NCBI GenBank assembly: GCA_015680905.1
Contig: CM027381.1
Span: 64,345,501 to 64,409,500 of the forward strand
Direction of reading: 5' to 3'
Length of the DNA: 64,000 nucleotides
Source of the DNA: Coptis chinensis
Lineage: Eukaryota; Streptophyta; Magnoliopsida; Ranunculales; Ranunculaceae
The translations under genes and the position numbers were made by a program. Of the stretch, positions 11,874 to 23,839 are shown piece after piece (the stretch's first letter is position 1; each line of letters starts with the position of its first letter). Under the pieces are notes generated by a model. That model was not told the DNA's origin. It saw only the letters and a list, made by a program, of their open reading frames with translations, and did not search any database.

Positions 11874-13227
11874 CTAATTCAAATTGTTGCAATACCAACG
11901 TGAAAAAACAAAGAACGAAATAAGGCGGTGTGCATGCCAATCTATATCTAAGGTGTGCATGCTAACTAGGCAAACTATACTCCTCTATTAAATCCCCCTC
12001 CACACACTAACAAAACCCAATCTAATTCAAGCATGCAAAAATCGACTAGGAAAACTTTATGAGAACGACTCATGTAAAACTTTAAAGTCACCATGGAGAT
12101 AATGAACATCGAAAAAAAAGCACATTTGTAAAACGAAAATAGTCGACGCGGCATAAGAGAAAGACAATATAAGAGCTGAAGCTCGATGGGGAAAATGAAA
12201 GGGCCATAATCTCACGAGTGGAGGAACGAAGAAAGACCAACATCAAAGGGGAACAACTGTCGATACTCGATCTTAAGTCTCTAACTCAAAAACTAAATTG
12301 ATTTATCAGTATACATTATTTTTATTTTTATTATTTTTGGGTAAATTTTACCAGTATACATGAGTATGTACTGTTTTGCTATTGATGTTGTTCCAAAGGA
12401 TGTGTAAGCTAATAAATCAAAGGAACACTTATATGAAGCTCAACAGCATAGAGTTGCTCATGACTTTTGGCGAGGATGATCTACACATCGTGGTCTCGTG
12501 GAGATCGTCGTAGCAAAAACTTATTACTTACCTTGTTTTGACCTGATAGGTGTCAGTACTATTAACATGAATTATATAAGAATTATCTGTACTTATATTA
12601 TATATTTTTCTTGTAATAAAAGAATAGATTGGATGACATGGATTCTATAATAAAATATACCATCTTGGCATATTCCATATTCCAATCATTAACGACTTTC
12701 ATAGAGTTCAACCACCAGTAACATAACTAGTTCAGAACTTCAAATAAGTGAGAGCAAACGTAAGAGTCAATTGAAGCTCCGCATATCATTGTTTATTATA
12801 TTTTTCTTAATAATCAGAAATTAGATGTTACTTGGGTTGTGACAAACCGGCCTCCGTCCACATTACATCCTTTCTTGTGAAGTGTGACTGGAACACTACT
12901 AACAAAGTTCCCCAGGGAAAATGCAACATGAAAGCCCTATAACTTAATGGAGACTATGGGCACCCTGTAAAGGGATTATGGGGATGGATGTGGATCTTAC
13001 TTTAACGATCTATATATATCCGCTATACTTGCGAAAATATAAATTTTGTTATACTTTCGAAATCTTGTGAAACTTGTGTTAGATGGATGACCACTAGCTA
13101 GGTTCAGCTTTATTTTGGTTTTCATGCATTCTTAACTTCATTTTAAGAATGGGTGATATCAACAGGGAAAGTACAAAATGGGTGTCTAGAATTCAAAGGA
13201 ATTGAATCAAACATAACATTATATATA

Positions 13228-13266
<39 letters not shown>

Positions 13267-13450
13267 AAGATAGAAAGATAGAACAGTTACCTGAAATGAG
13301 CTATATATTTATTTTGAATCAAGCAAAAGCGATACTCGGTCGATATGGCCTCAAATAAAAATCTAGTGATATCAACGGGAGAGACAATAAGTTCATAACT
13401 TCATTGCTTGATTTAATGATTTATTTATTTTGAACTTGGATAAACATAAC
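11874..13450. other. MULE interior, non-coding
   Basis: No conserved protein or RNA is visible. The stretch contains a poly(A)-like run near 13236-13264 and AT-rich DNA. It ends where the right TIR begins. Confidence 0.5.
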
Positions 13451-14989
13451 ATTGATGTCTCTGTCTCCATTTCTATAAATCGAAAAAATTAAAAATATAA
13501 ATAACTTAAACAAACAAAAATCCCAATGTACATAAACAATTAGTAAATAACTTAAACATCAAAACTCGGACGAGTTCACCGAATATGCTATTTCACGAAA
13601 CTCGTGAGTTCAAAACTCTAACGTAATCACGGCATAAAGAATAATGACAGTTCGAGTTTACCGAACTCGACGAGTTCAAAACTCGGCGAATCACGGCATG
13701 AAGAATACGACAGAGTTCAAAAACTCGACAGAGTTCAAAACTCGACGAGTTCAAAACTCGGCAGAATACGGCATGAAGAATACGACAGAGTTCAAAACTC
13801 TGCCAGAGTTCAAAACTCTAATAGAATACGGCATGAAGAATAATACGACGAGTTCAAAGCTCGACAGAGTTCAAAACTTCAAAACTCTATCATCACGACG
13901 AGTTCACCAACTCGGCCGAGTTCAAAACTCTGACAGAGTTGAAAGCTCTAACAGAGTTCACCGAACTCTGACAGAGTTCAAAGCTCCCGGCGAGTTCAAA
14001 ACTCCTCGGCGAGAATCGACTGAGAAGAATCTGACGAGTTCAAAACTCTGACAAAGTTGAAAGCTCTAATAGAGTTCACCGAACTCTGACAGAATACGGC
14101 ATGAAGAATACGACAGAGTTCAAAACTCTGACAAAATACTGCATGAAGAATACGACAGAGTTGAAAGCTCGGACAGAGTTCAAAGCTCTGACAGAGTTCA
14201 AAACTCTGACATAATACGACCTGAAAAATACGACAGAGTTCAAAACTCTGACAGAGTTGAAAGCTCTAATAGAGTTCAAAACTCTGACAGAATATGGCAT
14301 GAAGAATACGACAGAGTTCAAAACTCGGCGAGAATCTCGCATGAAGAATAATGACGAGTTGAAAGCTCGACATAGTTCACCGAACTCGGCGAGAATCTGA
14401 CAAAGTTTACTTCCAATACAGAAACTTGTTTACTTCCAAGTTTCGCGTTTTAAACAACAATATAAACAATTTCATACCCAATTCATACTTGTTTACTTGT
14501 CTAAGTTCATAAATAGTTGAACCAAGCATTTTAAACTTGTTTACTTGTCTAAGTTCATACCCAATTTCGTGTTTTAAACAACAATATAAACAACATCCAA
14601 GAATAAAGTTTACTAGGTTAGTTCATACCCAGTTTCGCGTTTTAAACAACAATATAAACAACATCCAAGAATAAAGTTTACTAGGTTTATTTCAAACGAA
14701 TCCAAGCTAATTAAATAACAAATCAAACAAATTAAAAGTGGAAAAATACCTTAATCCAGAAGCTTGGTTCAAACTGGAGAAGAAGAAGCCGAGAGAGAGA
14801 GAGAGAGAGAGAACCCAATTTCGTGATTTTTGTGATTTTCGTTTTTTTTTTTATTTTGAAATACCGCAAAATATTGAAATATCGGTTTTATCAGTGGTTT
14901 AGATCTTCAGATCTTGAGGGCGAGATCGGACGGTTCAAGAGAAAAGTGAGATAAGAGTGTCACTATAAGAGTGGCACCCTAGACAAACC
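13451..14989 (-). repeat. Right TIR of MULE (about 1.54 kb)
   Basis: Reverse complement of the left arm. Reading inward from 14989 it has the same end, the (AG)n tract (14793-14812), the GGCTTCTTCTTCTC stretch and the CTCTGACAGAG/CTCGACGAG repeat array (about 13560-14400). It then has the intron end TTTTTTCGATTTATAG and a second copy of the transposase start (ATGGAGACAGAGACATCAAT), after which homology ends. It is about 0.5 kb shorter than the left arm, mostly from fewer repeat units. Confidence 0.85.
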
Positions 14990-14991
14990 TA

Positions 14992-15069
<78 letters not shown>

Positions 15070-15869
15070 TATATAAATATCGGTTTTATCGATGGTTTGT
15101 CATATATATATATATAATAGATAGATAGATAGCTATCTATCTATCTAATTATATATATATAGATATACCTATTTTTTTTTAGCACAGGTATACTATTTGA
15201 AGTAGAATAGATTTGTTTTTGTATATTAACTACAATATTATCTCACAAGTACAATACAATACTCGCATGCTCAACCGTTCCAGTAATTGCATAATTTTTT
15301 TTTTTCATATTATACGGTGTCTATAAAACTCAAAGAATTTGGGTTATCTAATTAATTAAGGGACGTGCATGCACGGACAACCTCCCTCAATTCTTAAGTG
15401 TCCTGACTGTTGGTTTGAAAAGTTTTTAGTAGACGTGCTTCAAAGCTATTGAAGGCGCTATTTATACGTGTAGCAAGGACGCTCCAGGTAACACCTCTAT
15501 ACATCCTCGAATCTACTGTCAGATAATCAGGCTAATATTTGCATGCTCATTAGGAATTGCCTATTAGACTTAAAACTTGCATGAGATTAAAATCTAGTTC
15601 TCTTAAACCTGCCATATCAGTTTATCATAGACGCAAAAATAATCACCTATCTAGAAATTTATAGTTAGAGTTTTTGTATATTAATTACAATAGAATATAT
15701 CTTTAAAACCAATATGGCCTTTCAATATGTAGACCAACAATCATGTAGTTATTATGCAAACCCTTCACCATGTTCATGCTGTGGTAGTCCTTACTATACC
15801 ATTGGGCTTCTCAGTGCCCATCATACCAAGAGTTTGGGCCTACTATAAGATATAATTATAATTATGAGC
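14990..15869. other. (AT)n microsatellite and non-coding flank
   Basis: A (TA)n tract of about 75 bp directly abuts the MULE end and probably includes its target site. A tetranucleotide hairpin (ATAGATAGATAG / CTATCTATCTAT) follows near 15115-15150. From about 15700, codons such as CSYYANPSPCSCCGSPYY begin to resemble the gag-like reading frame that follows. No other gene is seen. Confidence 0.5.
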
Positions 15870-17287
15870 CTCAATTTTCAAACATTCATAGTAACCCATA
15901 CAATCAAGACTTTTCTAGTCATCCAAACTATTCATGGAGTTCCACCAATAACAATCAACCAGCCATTCAGCCTTAACCTAACCCAGCACAGTACGAAATC
16001 AACTAGAGTCACTCAAACGCCAATAACTATGACTATCAAACACCATACCAACCAGAACCATACAACCAAGCTTCCCCTCTGCTAACAACATTTGAGGAAA
16101 TAATGGCCCAAAACAAAATCATACTTCATAACCTAGAACGGACAAGATTGATGCTAACCTCACCTACGCCAGACCTTTCCACCATGCCAGAAACCAACCA
16201 CCCATCTAGTTCGCCACCCTTCCCAGACCAAATTTCCCAACTAGAAGCCGACTCAACAAACATATTTAGGGAACAAAAGACTGACTCATAACAAACGTTT
16301 AATGAACAAATAGCTGACTTAATTAGAGAACAAAATGCCATCACCCAAACTATGCTTCAAAATCTAGCCCAGATGATTTCCATGATCCCCTCACCTAACA
16401 TAGAACTTTCAACCTTGCCAGAGATCGACACACAACTAGAACAACCTATTTCCATAACCAAACCATTCGACCTAGTTCAGCCCTACCAGGAATTTCATAA
16501 ACTATTACCTTCCCATGACCCTCCCATTAACCATTGTATTGACTCCGCACCCTACCTGGATGAGGAAATTCTTAAAGATGACTCTTTAGCACATGTTTTG
16601 GATGACCACTCAATAAATTTGAACGATGCCATTGAGGAACCTTTTATTATTTTAGAAAATGAGAGTGAGGAAATAGAAATTAACAATTATAATCTAAGGC
16701 ATGAACAATTTAATGTGCAAGAATTAAAGGAAGGAACTTCTTTAGTGCAATGTGAATCTCAATTAAGTTTGGCAGTTGGAGTCAATCTTACAATAGATGA
16801 GATAGATGAATTCCTCAAAGATGTAGATGAATACCACAATTATATGGATGTGAACAACCTAGATGAGGAATTCGACGAGTTTCTAAGAGCGTGTGAGGAT
16901 CCACCAACTGAACAACGACCAACCTACCACCATCCACCTAAGCTACCACCTCCTGAAATCCAACCATCTATCATAATTACGCCATCCATTCCTCCACCAT
17001 TTCAAAGAAACCTCAAAGTTGCACTAGAGCCTTTTGCCTCAGACATCCTCTATAATTTTTTCAACCCTCACAGTGAAAAGTTTTTGCCTAGAATACAAAC
17101 CCATGAGTACACTATTCCTGTAGCTGAGAGCCAAGCTTTGACTGACTGTAGTGAGAAGCCTAGTTTGTCTTATTTTTCATTATATGAGCCTTATGAAAGA
17201 CATCAAGATCCATACTTCATTTCTTTCTCGCCTAAAGTATCACTAGTTCATCTCTTAGGTCATTCTAACTCTTTAAAACAGCTATAA
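15870..17287 (+). pseudogene. Retrotransposon gag-like ORF, 3' part
   Basis: One plus-strand frame runs from NIHSNPYNQDFSSHPNYSWS through LTTFEEIMAQNKIILHNLE to a 311-codon terminal section ending LVHLLGHSNSLKQL. It is interrupted by a few stops (for example at 16289). The Asn/Pro/Tyr-rich start followed by NPYNQ...HPNYSWS matches the region after the gag core in plant Ty3/gypsy elements (compare NTYNPRWRNHPDLSWS in the gypsy element at about 57900 here). No protease, reverse transcriptase or integrase follows before the LTR at 19840, so the element looks gag-only and non-autonomous. The 5' LTR and N-terminal gag are missing. Confidence 0.6.
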
Positions 17288-19839
17288 CATGATGGTTTGC
17301 ATATGTTATTTGATAGGTTGCATAAGTTTTCATTCATTCTTCTACATGATTACTTTCAGTTATACCACTTCATTCTGTTTGGGGGTGTTTTAGTATCAAG
17401 TTTTTATGGCTAGACCCACAACTCTTTTGACTATTAGTTTATAGTTGACCACTCATCATCCATCTTGTGCCACCCTAGTTTCTTGCTTGTTTGGGGGTGT
17501 GCAGAGTCTTTAGGAATCTAACTTAAAACGACCCCACATTAAGTCTAGGGAATCTGACTTTAAAAGACTCATATAAATTTTTGTAACATACCACCTTAAT
17601 GGAGTATAGGCCACACAATTTTACAAACTTAAAAGGAGTTTTCAAATTTTGTTTGGGGGTGGCGTATTTTGGTCTTTTATTTCAAAACTTTTTGCCACCC
17701 TTTGCCTTTCATGTTTACTCCAGCCGAGTCTATTAAATTATGCTATTGAATTCTAGGTTAGTTAGTTATGTAATTTAAATGTGTTATTGAATTATTTCAT
17801 GAACCCCCTTCTCCCAAATTGTTTTGGGGTGGTATATTTAATTTTGGCACATTGTACGTTTACGTATTAAAATTGCATGTATCCATATTGAAATATATAA
17901 CCCATAGGCCTTGTCGATTTAATTGGGATGCATAATGTAATTAGGTACCTTAATTTCGTTAAATTTCACTATTTCGCAAAATTTCAGAAGATAATCCTAT
18001 AGGACCCATGATATGTGCATGCTTGATTTGTGATGTATGATATTATTTTATTTCTGTTAGAGTCCGCTTATGTCCCAAGTGCTATTTATTATTTCATGGA
18101 ACTCATATAGGAGTTGTGTGTGTTTTTATTTCTTTATATTAGTATAGATTAACATTCTTTTTCAGAGGCTCCCATTTACAATGCAAGTACATTTCTATGG
18201 TACTCTCTATCCTTTATTTTTATTCCATACTTTGGGGACAAAGCATGATTCTATTTGGGGGTGGTATAGAAACATATTGTAAATGTTTAAACACATATTA
18301 GGTTGTATATTACGTATTATTTGTCGTATAAAAAGTAGAAAAAATATAAATATAGTTTATACTATGCACTTAGTGATAATGGTATTGTTCCCTTCTCCAT
18401 GATGATATTAGTCTAGAAATCTCACGTAGTACTTGAATTAGGATTTAATTTTTGAAATTTAGATTAATATGTAGGTAATAGTCATTGCATCTTTTCACGA
18501 ACATCTTGCATGAGCATCTATGATTGTACTTGGCAATATTTTTCTAAGACCTAGGTTAGAGTACTTAATACATATTCTGTGAGCATCTAGCCTAAAAGCC
18601 TCATAAGAGTAAAATATGAGTGATGACACAAGGGAGAAGTAAATTCCGAGTAGAGAAATCACACATCCACTTGCTTGATCATCATACCATATCCTAAACA
18701 AGAATTTAGGCCCTCTTTGGATCGATATAGCTAAAAATTCGTACCTATAAGCAATTATCCGCTAGTCGCCTCACTGAGCCTTTTCATTAGCCTTTTTACA
18801 AACCACAAATTCTTTACCCAATAAAACAAAATAAAAAATAAAATTAGCCTACATATCTGGATAAGTCTGAGAAATAGGATGAGTGAAGAAAAGATAAGAG
18901 AAAAAATCTGTGTAAACAAAAATTAGTTAGTTGCTTAAAAAAAAAGAAAAAGAAAAAGAAAAGAAAAGAAGTTTCCATCCAAACCCAAAAAAAAATAGAA
19001 ATAAAATAAAAAGTTAGAACTCCAAAAAAAATAGAATAAAAGAAGCCAAAAAGCCAAAACAAAAAGGCTAATGATGGAAACTAAGTATGAAAGCAAAATA
19101 AGAACAAGGTTTTCTCTAGTTACATGTAATTGAAGACCTTATTATCTTAGACTTGTTTATTTGAATATCCATTCTGTTTCTTCTTAAACCATCACCTCAG
19201 TCCCGTATCAACTAATAAAGACATCTAGCTCAATTAGGAATAATTTGGTGTGATAGTAAGTGGTAGATGTGTTTGATCGACCTTGACTTCTTTGGATTGT
19301 CATTGAGATTGTGAGAAAATGTGGGCCTACTGCACACTGGAGTTAGCAAACTTGAGTGGAAAAATCAAAGTGTTATGTGTCTTGACACATTCCTTGTCAG
19401 AACCTACTTAAAGACATTATTCCAAAAGTTTCAGAAACGAACCTGCCATTGCATTTCATAGCATAGTTCATTGTATAGTTGTTTATCTTAAGATGATTGA
19501 TTATTATGCATGCATGTATTAATTTCGGAGTTAGATTGATGATCCTTGTTTAAATGCTAGTGAGATGTATAGATATCTGAGATAAAATTATGGGACAATT
19601 ACTTTTGTTTCTTAGTTGTTGTAATATAAATGAAGTTTGTGAGTATCTTCTTTGGAAAACTCTCACGAGGCTATAACTCGTCCACTAGGGAATTCCTAGT
19701 GGTTTAAAGCCTTATTGCATATGGTCAATGCAATCGCACTATGCGAAACGAGATTAGTTAGGACCACATTTTTTGCCACTTATATGTTTTTATTTCTCAT
19801 CTTTGTTTGAGGACAAGCAAAATGCTGTTTGGGGGTAGT
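17288..19839 (+). mobile_element. Non-coding interior of gag-only LTR element
   Basis: About 2.5 kb with no protein domain between the gag-like ORF and the 3' LTR. TTTGGGGGTG or near copies recur at about 17376, 17489, 17648, 17819, 18250 and 19828. The last directly precedes the LTR and serves as its polypurine-like tract. An A-rich run lies at 18930-19060. Long untranslated 3' stretches are known in Athila/Tat and LARD-type elements. Confidence 0.6.
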
Positions 19840-20058
19840 TGATAAGCACCCAAAAGTGTAGTTTAAACCTCTTAATATTATTACATTTATGCCAATTATA
19901 TTTATATTAAATAAGAGTTAGTATTGTTTACTTGTTTTTGTGTATTTTAGGTCTTGAAGATGTTTATGTGCTTAAAGATGTCATTTTGCATGGAAAACGA
20001 GTTAAGATGATTGCCAAGGAAATTCTACGTTTAAAGCCCAAGAATCATGAAGAAAAAC

Positions 20059-21512
20059 TGATATACGTAAAAACACAATTAGATTTCTCTAACTTATTCT
20101 TACGTTATCAATTATTTATTTCCTACTCTCACATATATATTCATGCAATATATAAAGTACGGAATCATTCCATTCTTAACTCTCTAGACTTAAATGAATT
20201 TAACTAATCAAACACAAGGAAACTAAACTATGGGGAGAGCAATATTTATGGATGTGAATTTATACTACGAAACTAAATATATGAATTTAACTTATACTAA
20301 TTTTATTAAACCAATTGAATATGATTTGAATAAAATATGGAGAAGAATAGAGAGCAATTGAAATCCACTTTTTAATTTCTTAACATGCTTGCATAGATTT
20401 GTATATAAAATCCTATTCTAGATATTCCAACACAAAATTAAAATATAAAGACTAGACCTTTAATGATCCCTAGTTACTTTATATTATCTCTAGTCATAAA
20501 CTAATTAGCATGAGAGAAAGTGTGTTCCCATTCTCATGGCAAACTCACTATTCTCTAGTTTAGGTTAAACTCTTCTTATCTCTAAGTCAAGAAAAACCTA
20601 AACTTGAAACCCTAAACAACAAATCTAAACTAACAAATCAAGTCCTCTCAAAGCTTTATTCAAATTCTATCTAATTGGAGTTTAGCTTTGATTCATGTGA
20701 CTATCATGAACAAAAGAATGAAAATAAGACATAATAGAAAGAGAAGTAATTGAATTCAATAATAAAAATAACTTGAAGGTATTTTAGTGGAGGTTTTATG
20801 GAGGCTACAATTATAAACCATAGTTACTTAAACTATACTAAACTAAAGAAAGGGGAGAGAGAGAGCTAAATTATTCTAACTAATGGAAGGGAGAGATCTA
20901 AATTATTCTAACTAATAGAAGGGAGTGATAATAGAGTTTTACCTTTATCCTCTTTATATAAGAGAGGGTTAGATTTACAATTTAATGCATGGGCTTTGGA
21001 GCTGTGTTTTGGGCCACTAAATCAAGCCCAAAACCTAATTACTTAAGTCCAAAAAGGGTTTCTCTATGGAAATTTATTGTAACACCCTTTTTGTCCACTT
21101 TTACTACTCTGATTATGTTAAAGCTTAGACCATTAGAAAGTTCTTTCTGAGCCAGTCGTTTTGATATATAATAGGCCCAATTCCAAGATCTGAGTCCAAA
21201 GATACGACTTGCGGAAGTTATGTTGACTTTTCTACTCTTTTTCTACCCGTGTTGACTTTGACTTTTCAGTTTTGACTACACTTTTAAAAAGGCTTTTTCT
21301 CCTTGAAACTTGGGCTTTAATCATATAATTTCTCTAGCAAGAAATTTGACTCTTTTCTCTTGCAAAAGTAACGTATTTCTTCACATAATTGATTCCAATA
21401 CCTGAAATACACAAAAACACGTAAACATTACTAACTCTTATTTATTATAAATATAATTGGCCTAAATATAATACTATTAAGGGGTTAAAACTACAGTTTT
21501 GGACTCTTATCA
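20059..21512 (-). mobile_element. Solo LTR nested in another LTR
   Basis: On the minus strand it starts TGATAAGAGTCCAAAACTG and ends TACGTATATCA (1454 bp). It is flanked on both sides by AAAAC (20054-20058 and 21513-21517), a 5-bp target duplication typical of LTR retrotransposons. It aligns end to end with the plus-strand solo LTR at 55352-56754. No internal region is left, so it arose by recombination between its two LTRs. It carries TATATAAAGAGGATAAAGG-type promoter sequence (minus strand) and no gene. Confidence 0.9.
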
Positions 21513-21970
21513 AAAACATTTTTCAAGCTCAGTCAAAGTCAATTCGGGTAACAAAAGAACAAAAAAGTCAACAGAACTTCAAATGGGCGTATCTTTGAAC
21601 TCAGGCCTCGGAATTGTACCTAATTTATGTCAAAACGACCGGATCGGAGTAAGCTTCCCAATGGACCCGACCTTGTCCCAATTAGAACTGTAAAAATGGA
21701 CAAAAGGGCAATAAAGTAATTTCCATCAGTTGTAGCCTCTTTAGACTTAACCTAATGGACTTTGGGCTCACATTAAATGCCCAAAGTCTTCCTTTTTGGC
21801 CCATGCACAAAATATAACCATAACCCTCTCCTATATAAAGAGGGTTAAGGCTAAACTTAATACTCCTCTTCTAGCACCCCTTTCTTTAGTGTAGAGTAGT
21901 TTAGTTTAGTTTAGGGTTAAGTAATTAGGGTTTATTCTTGTAGCCTTTACCTCCATTAATAAAGCTTAGT

Positions 21971-22413
21971 GGGTGTTTGGGTTTCATTTTTTCAAAAAAT
22001 CATTTTTTCTTAAAATAACATTTTTATGAAAAAATATTTATTCTAAAAACAGTTTTTGAATAAACATGTTAGGTTGTGATTTTTCTTACAAGCTATTTTA
22101 TCAAATCAGATTTCGCACTATATTTCTCGATATATTTTGGCATATCGCGACATAAAGTACTAAAGTCTAAAACATCCAGGCAATTTATTTGCCTTCAGTG
22201 CCCAAAGTGTTTCCCTCAAAGAAAAATAGTTTTTTAACTAAAAAAACAAGTTTTACCTAATTATCATAAAACTAGTTTTTGGGACCAAAAAATGTTTTTT
22301 GGATGAAAAACTATTTTTTTTAAAATAGAAACCAAACGCATTTATTTTTTCAAAAATTATTTTTTCACTAATAAACACTTTTTAGCAATAAATAAATAGG
22401 ATCCAAACACCCC
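21971..22413. mobile_element. MITE with GGGTGTTTGG termini
   Basis: About 443 bp. The left end GGGTGTTTGGGTTTCATTTT faces the right end GGATCCAAACACCC. The interior is rich in TTTTTTCAAAAA, with no coding capacity. CTTAGT occurs on both sides (21965-21970 and 22414-22419) as a likely target duplication, though C-run ambiguity allows 5-6 bp. Removing it restores a continuous LTR. hAT-like ancestry is possible but not shown. Confidence 0.75.
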
Positions 22414-22990
22414 CTTAGTTTTATTCAATTTATTTTTTCAATGTCTTTTATTTACTATTTTGATATTGTTCATCCAATGAAACAAGGCTAAACCTCCATT
22501 AGAGAGAGAGGTTTAATAAAGCCAAAAGTGAGGATTTGATGCATTTAGTATAGACTTATACTGCTTGTTCTTAAAGTTCTATTCTTGCATATTTCTAGAG
22601 ATAGGAGTGTTTGAATTTGAACTAGGAATTGTGAGTTCATACTAGAGATAGGTGAATAAGTTTTTTCTTATGCTAGTTAAACAATGACTATAGAGATGTA
22701 GGTTGTTAACTAGGGATCATAAAGTTTAGATATTTTTGCTAGAACATTAAACACATCAATTATTTGCTTAAAGTGGATTTAAAACTCTTCCCTATATTTT
22801 TCTCATTCATAAAGTTATTGTTTAGCCATTTAAATTCAATGTTTTGGTAGTATTAATTTATGTATATTGTCACTAGCCATTAGATCCTAGACCAGGAAAT
22901 TGTTTGGGTCGTTACAAGAAAATTTATACCAATCACGATACCTTGGTATTTACTTATTGTCTGCTTGCGCAACAACACCTACCTGTGTCA

Positions 22991-23823
22991 AGTTTGATTA
23001 TGTTGGTACCTTTAAGTCGTAATGTAGTGGGTTGTGGACTAGAGGAATGGGTAATGCTTAATGACCAGAGGTTCAGTAAACCCAAAGAATTAGACTGCAG
23101 AGATATTTTCCTTACAAAATAGTCACTCATAATTGAAACAAGAGAAGCGTAATCAAGTATCTTAGTACTGCACAAAAGCAATAAGTACGAATTACATACT
23201 ATGACTACTTCCCACAGAAAAGAACCCAATGTCACAACTTCTAAAACAAGCTTTTTCAAACCCCCAAAGCTAATCTTAATGAGTTCATCTTTCACAGGTG
23301 TAATAACAATCTCAGACCTCCCAAAGAGTGCTTCAGTGTGCTTATCAATGATACAACAAATCCTTATTACGATTCGGCAGTACAAGAGCAACACGACAAC
23401 TTTTCCCTTTATCAGCAGCACAAGAATCCATAACTCCAACTTCTTTAGCCTTGAAGATAGCAAGATCACCAATTGCAGCAAGGGAATCTAAAAATGCATC
23501 AGCTCTATTTCTTCCAAATTCAATAGCAGCTTGATGAAGAAGTGGAAATGGCAAGAAAATACTATGCACTACAATCTTGAAACAAAAATCAAACTAATTG
23601 GTACAATTACAATAATTGTTCTCAGGGAATGTAATCAAATTGAAATGCAAACCTGAGCAAATTCTACGATCAACTGACGAAATCTTGGGTGTTTTCCTGC
23701 ATGTAACCAAGAGGCGAGTGTAACAAATGAAATATAAATTCTAGAAATAAAAAATACACCGAGAAGCATTGCAAACTTTACCTTCTCAGCTAAGGCATTA
23801 GAAAGTGCTCTTTGCCCAATCTA
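22991..23823 (-). pseudogene. Unrecognised multi-exon gene fragment
   Basis: Minus-strand exon-like pieces: IGQRALSNALAEK (23822-23783, GTAAAG donor), KHPRFRQLIVEFAQ (about 23694-23653), then a longer piece from about 23576 with LPFPLLHQAAIEFGRNRADA and DSLAAIGDLAIFKAKE. In a shifted frame, HTEALFGRSEIVITPVKDEL and KISFGGLKKLVLEVV continue to about 23200. The codons look protein-like but I do not recognise the family. The first two pieces do not join in frame and a shift lies near 23370, so it is probably decayed. Its downstream end abuts the LTR end at 22990. Confidence 0.45.
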
Positions 23824-23839
23824 CACATAACCACCTTAA

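Larger units (their letters stand above)
1237..14989 (+). mobile_element. Mutator-like element (MULE) with very long TIRs
   Basis: The two ends are reverse complements: GGTTTGTCTAGG at 1237 matches CCTAGACAAACC ending at 14989. Homology continues inward through an (AG/CT)n tract, a 5'-UTR-like stretch, a repeat-filled intron and the first codons of a transposase. The element lies inside (TA)n tracts, so its target duplication cannot be delimited. Inside are a broken FAR1-type transposase (plus strand), a foldback element, a 75-bp tandem repeat and a broken PMD gene (minus strand). FAR1-type transposase plus long TIRs places it in the MULE superfamily (established knowledge). Both genes carry stops and frameshifts, so this copy is unlikely to be autonomous. 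Confidence 0.85.
19840..22990 (+). mobile_element. 3' LTR, interrupted by two insertions
   Basis: Starts TGATAAGCACCCAAAAGTG right after the TTTGGGGGTAGT tract and ends ...CACCTACCTGTGTCA at 22990, giving TG...CA ends. Two later insertions split it: a solo LTR (20059-21512) and a MITE (21971-22413). Without them the LTR is about 1.24 kb. It contains a promoter-like CTCCTATATAAAGAGGGTTA near 21828. The 3' boundary is inferred by analogy to related LTRs; the element's 5' LTR is not in the window, so no target duplication can be checked. Confidence 0.65.

Noticed and set aside
16352-17287. 311-codon frame as a free-standing host gene
   Set aside because: It is collinear and in frame with the gag-like reading upstream and lies 5' of a polypurine-like tract and LTR, so it is retroelement sequence.
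20059-21512. Inverted LTR-like ends at 19840 and 21512 read as one inverted-repeat transposon
   Set aside because: The AAAAC duplication around 20059-21512 and collinearity with 55352-56754 show a solo LTR inserted into a related LTR in opposite orientation.
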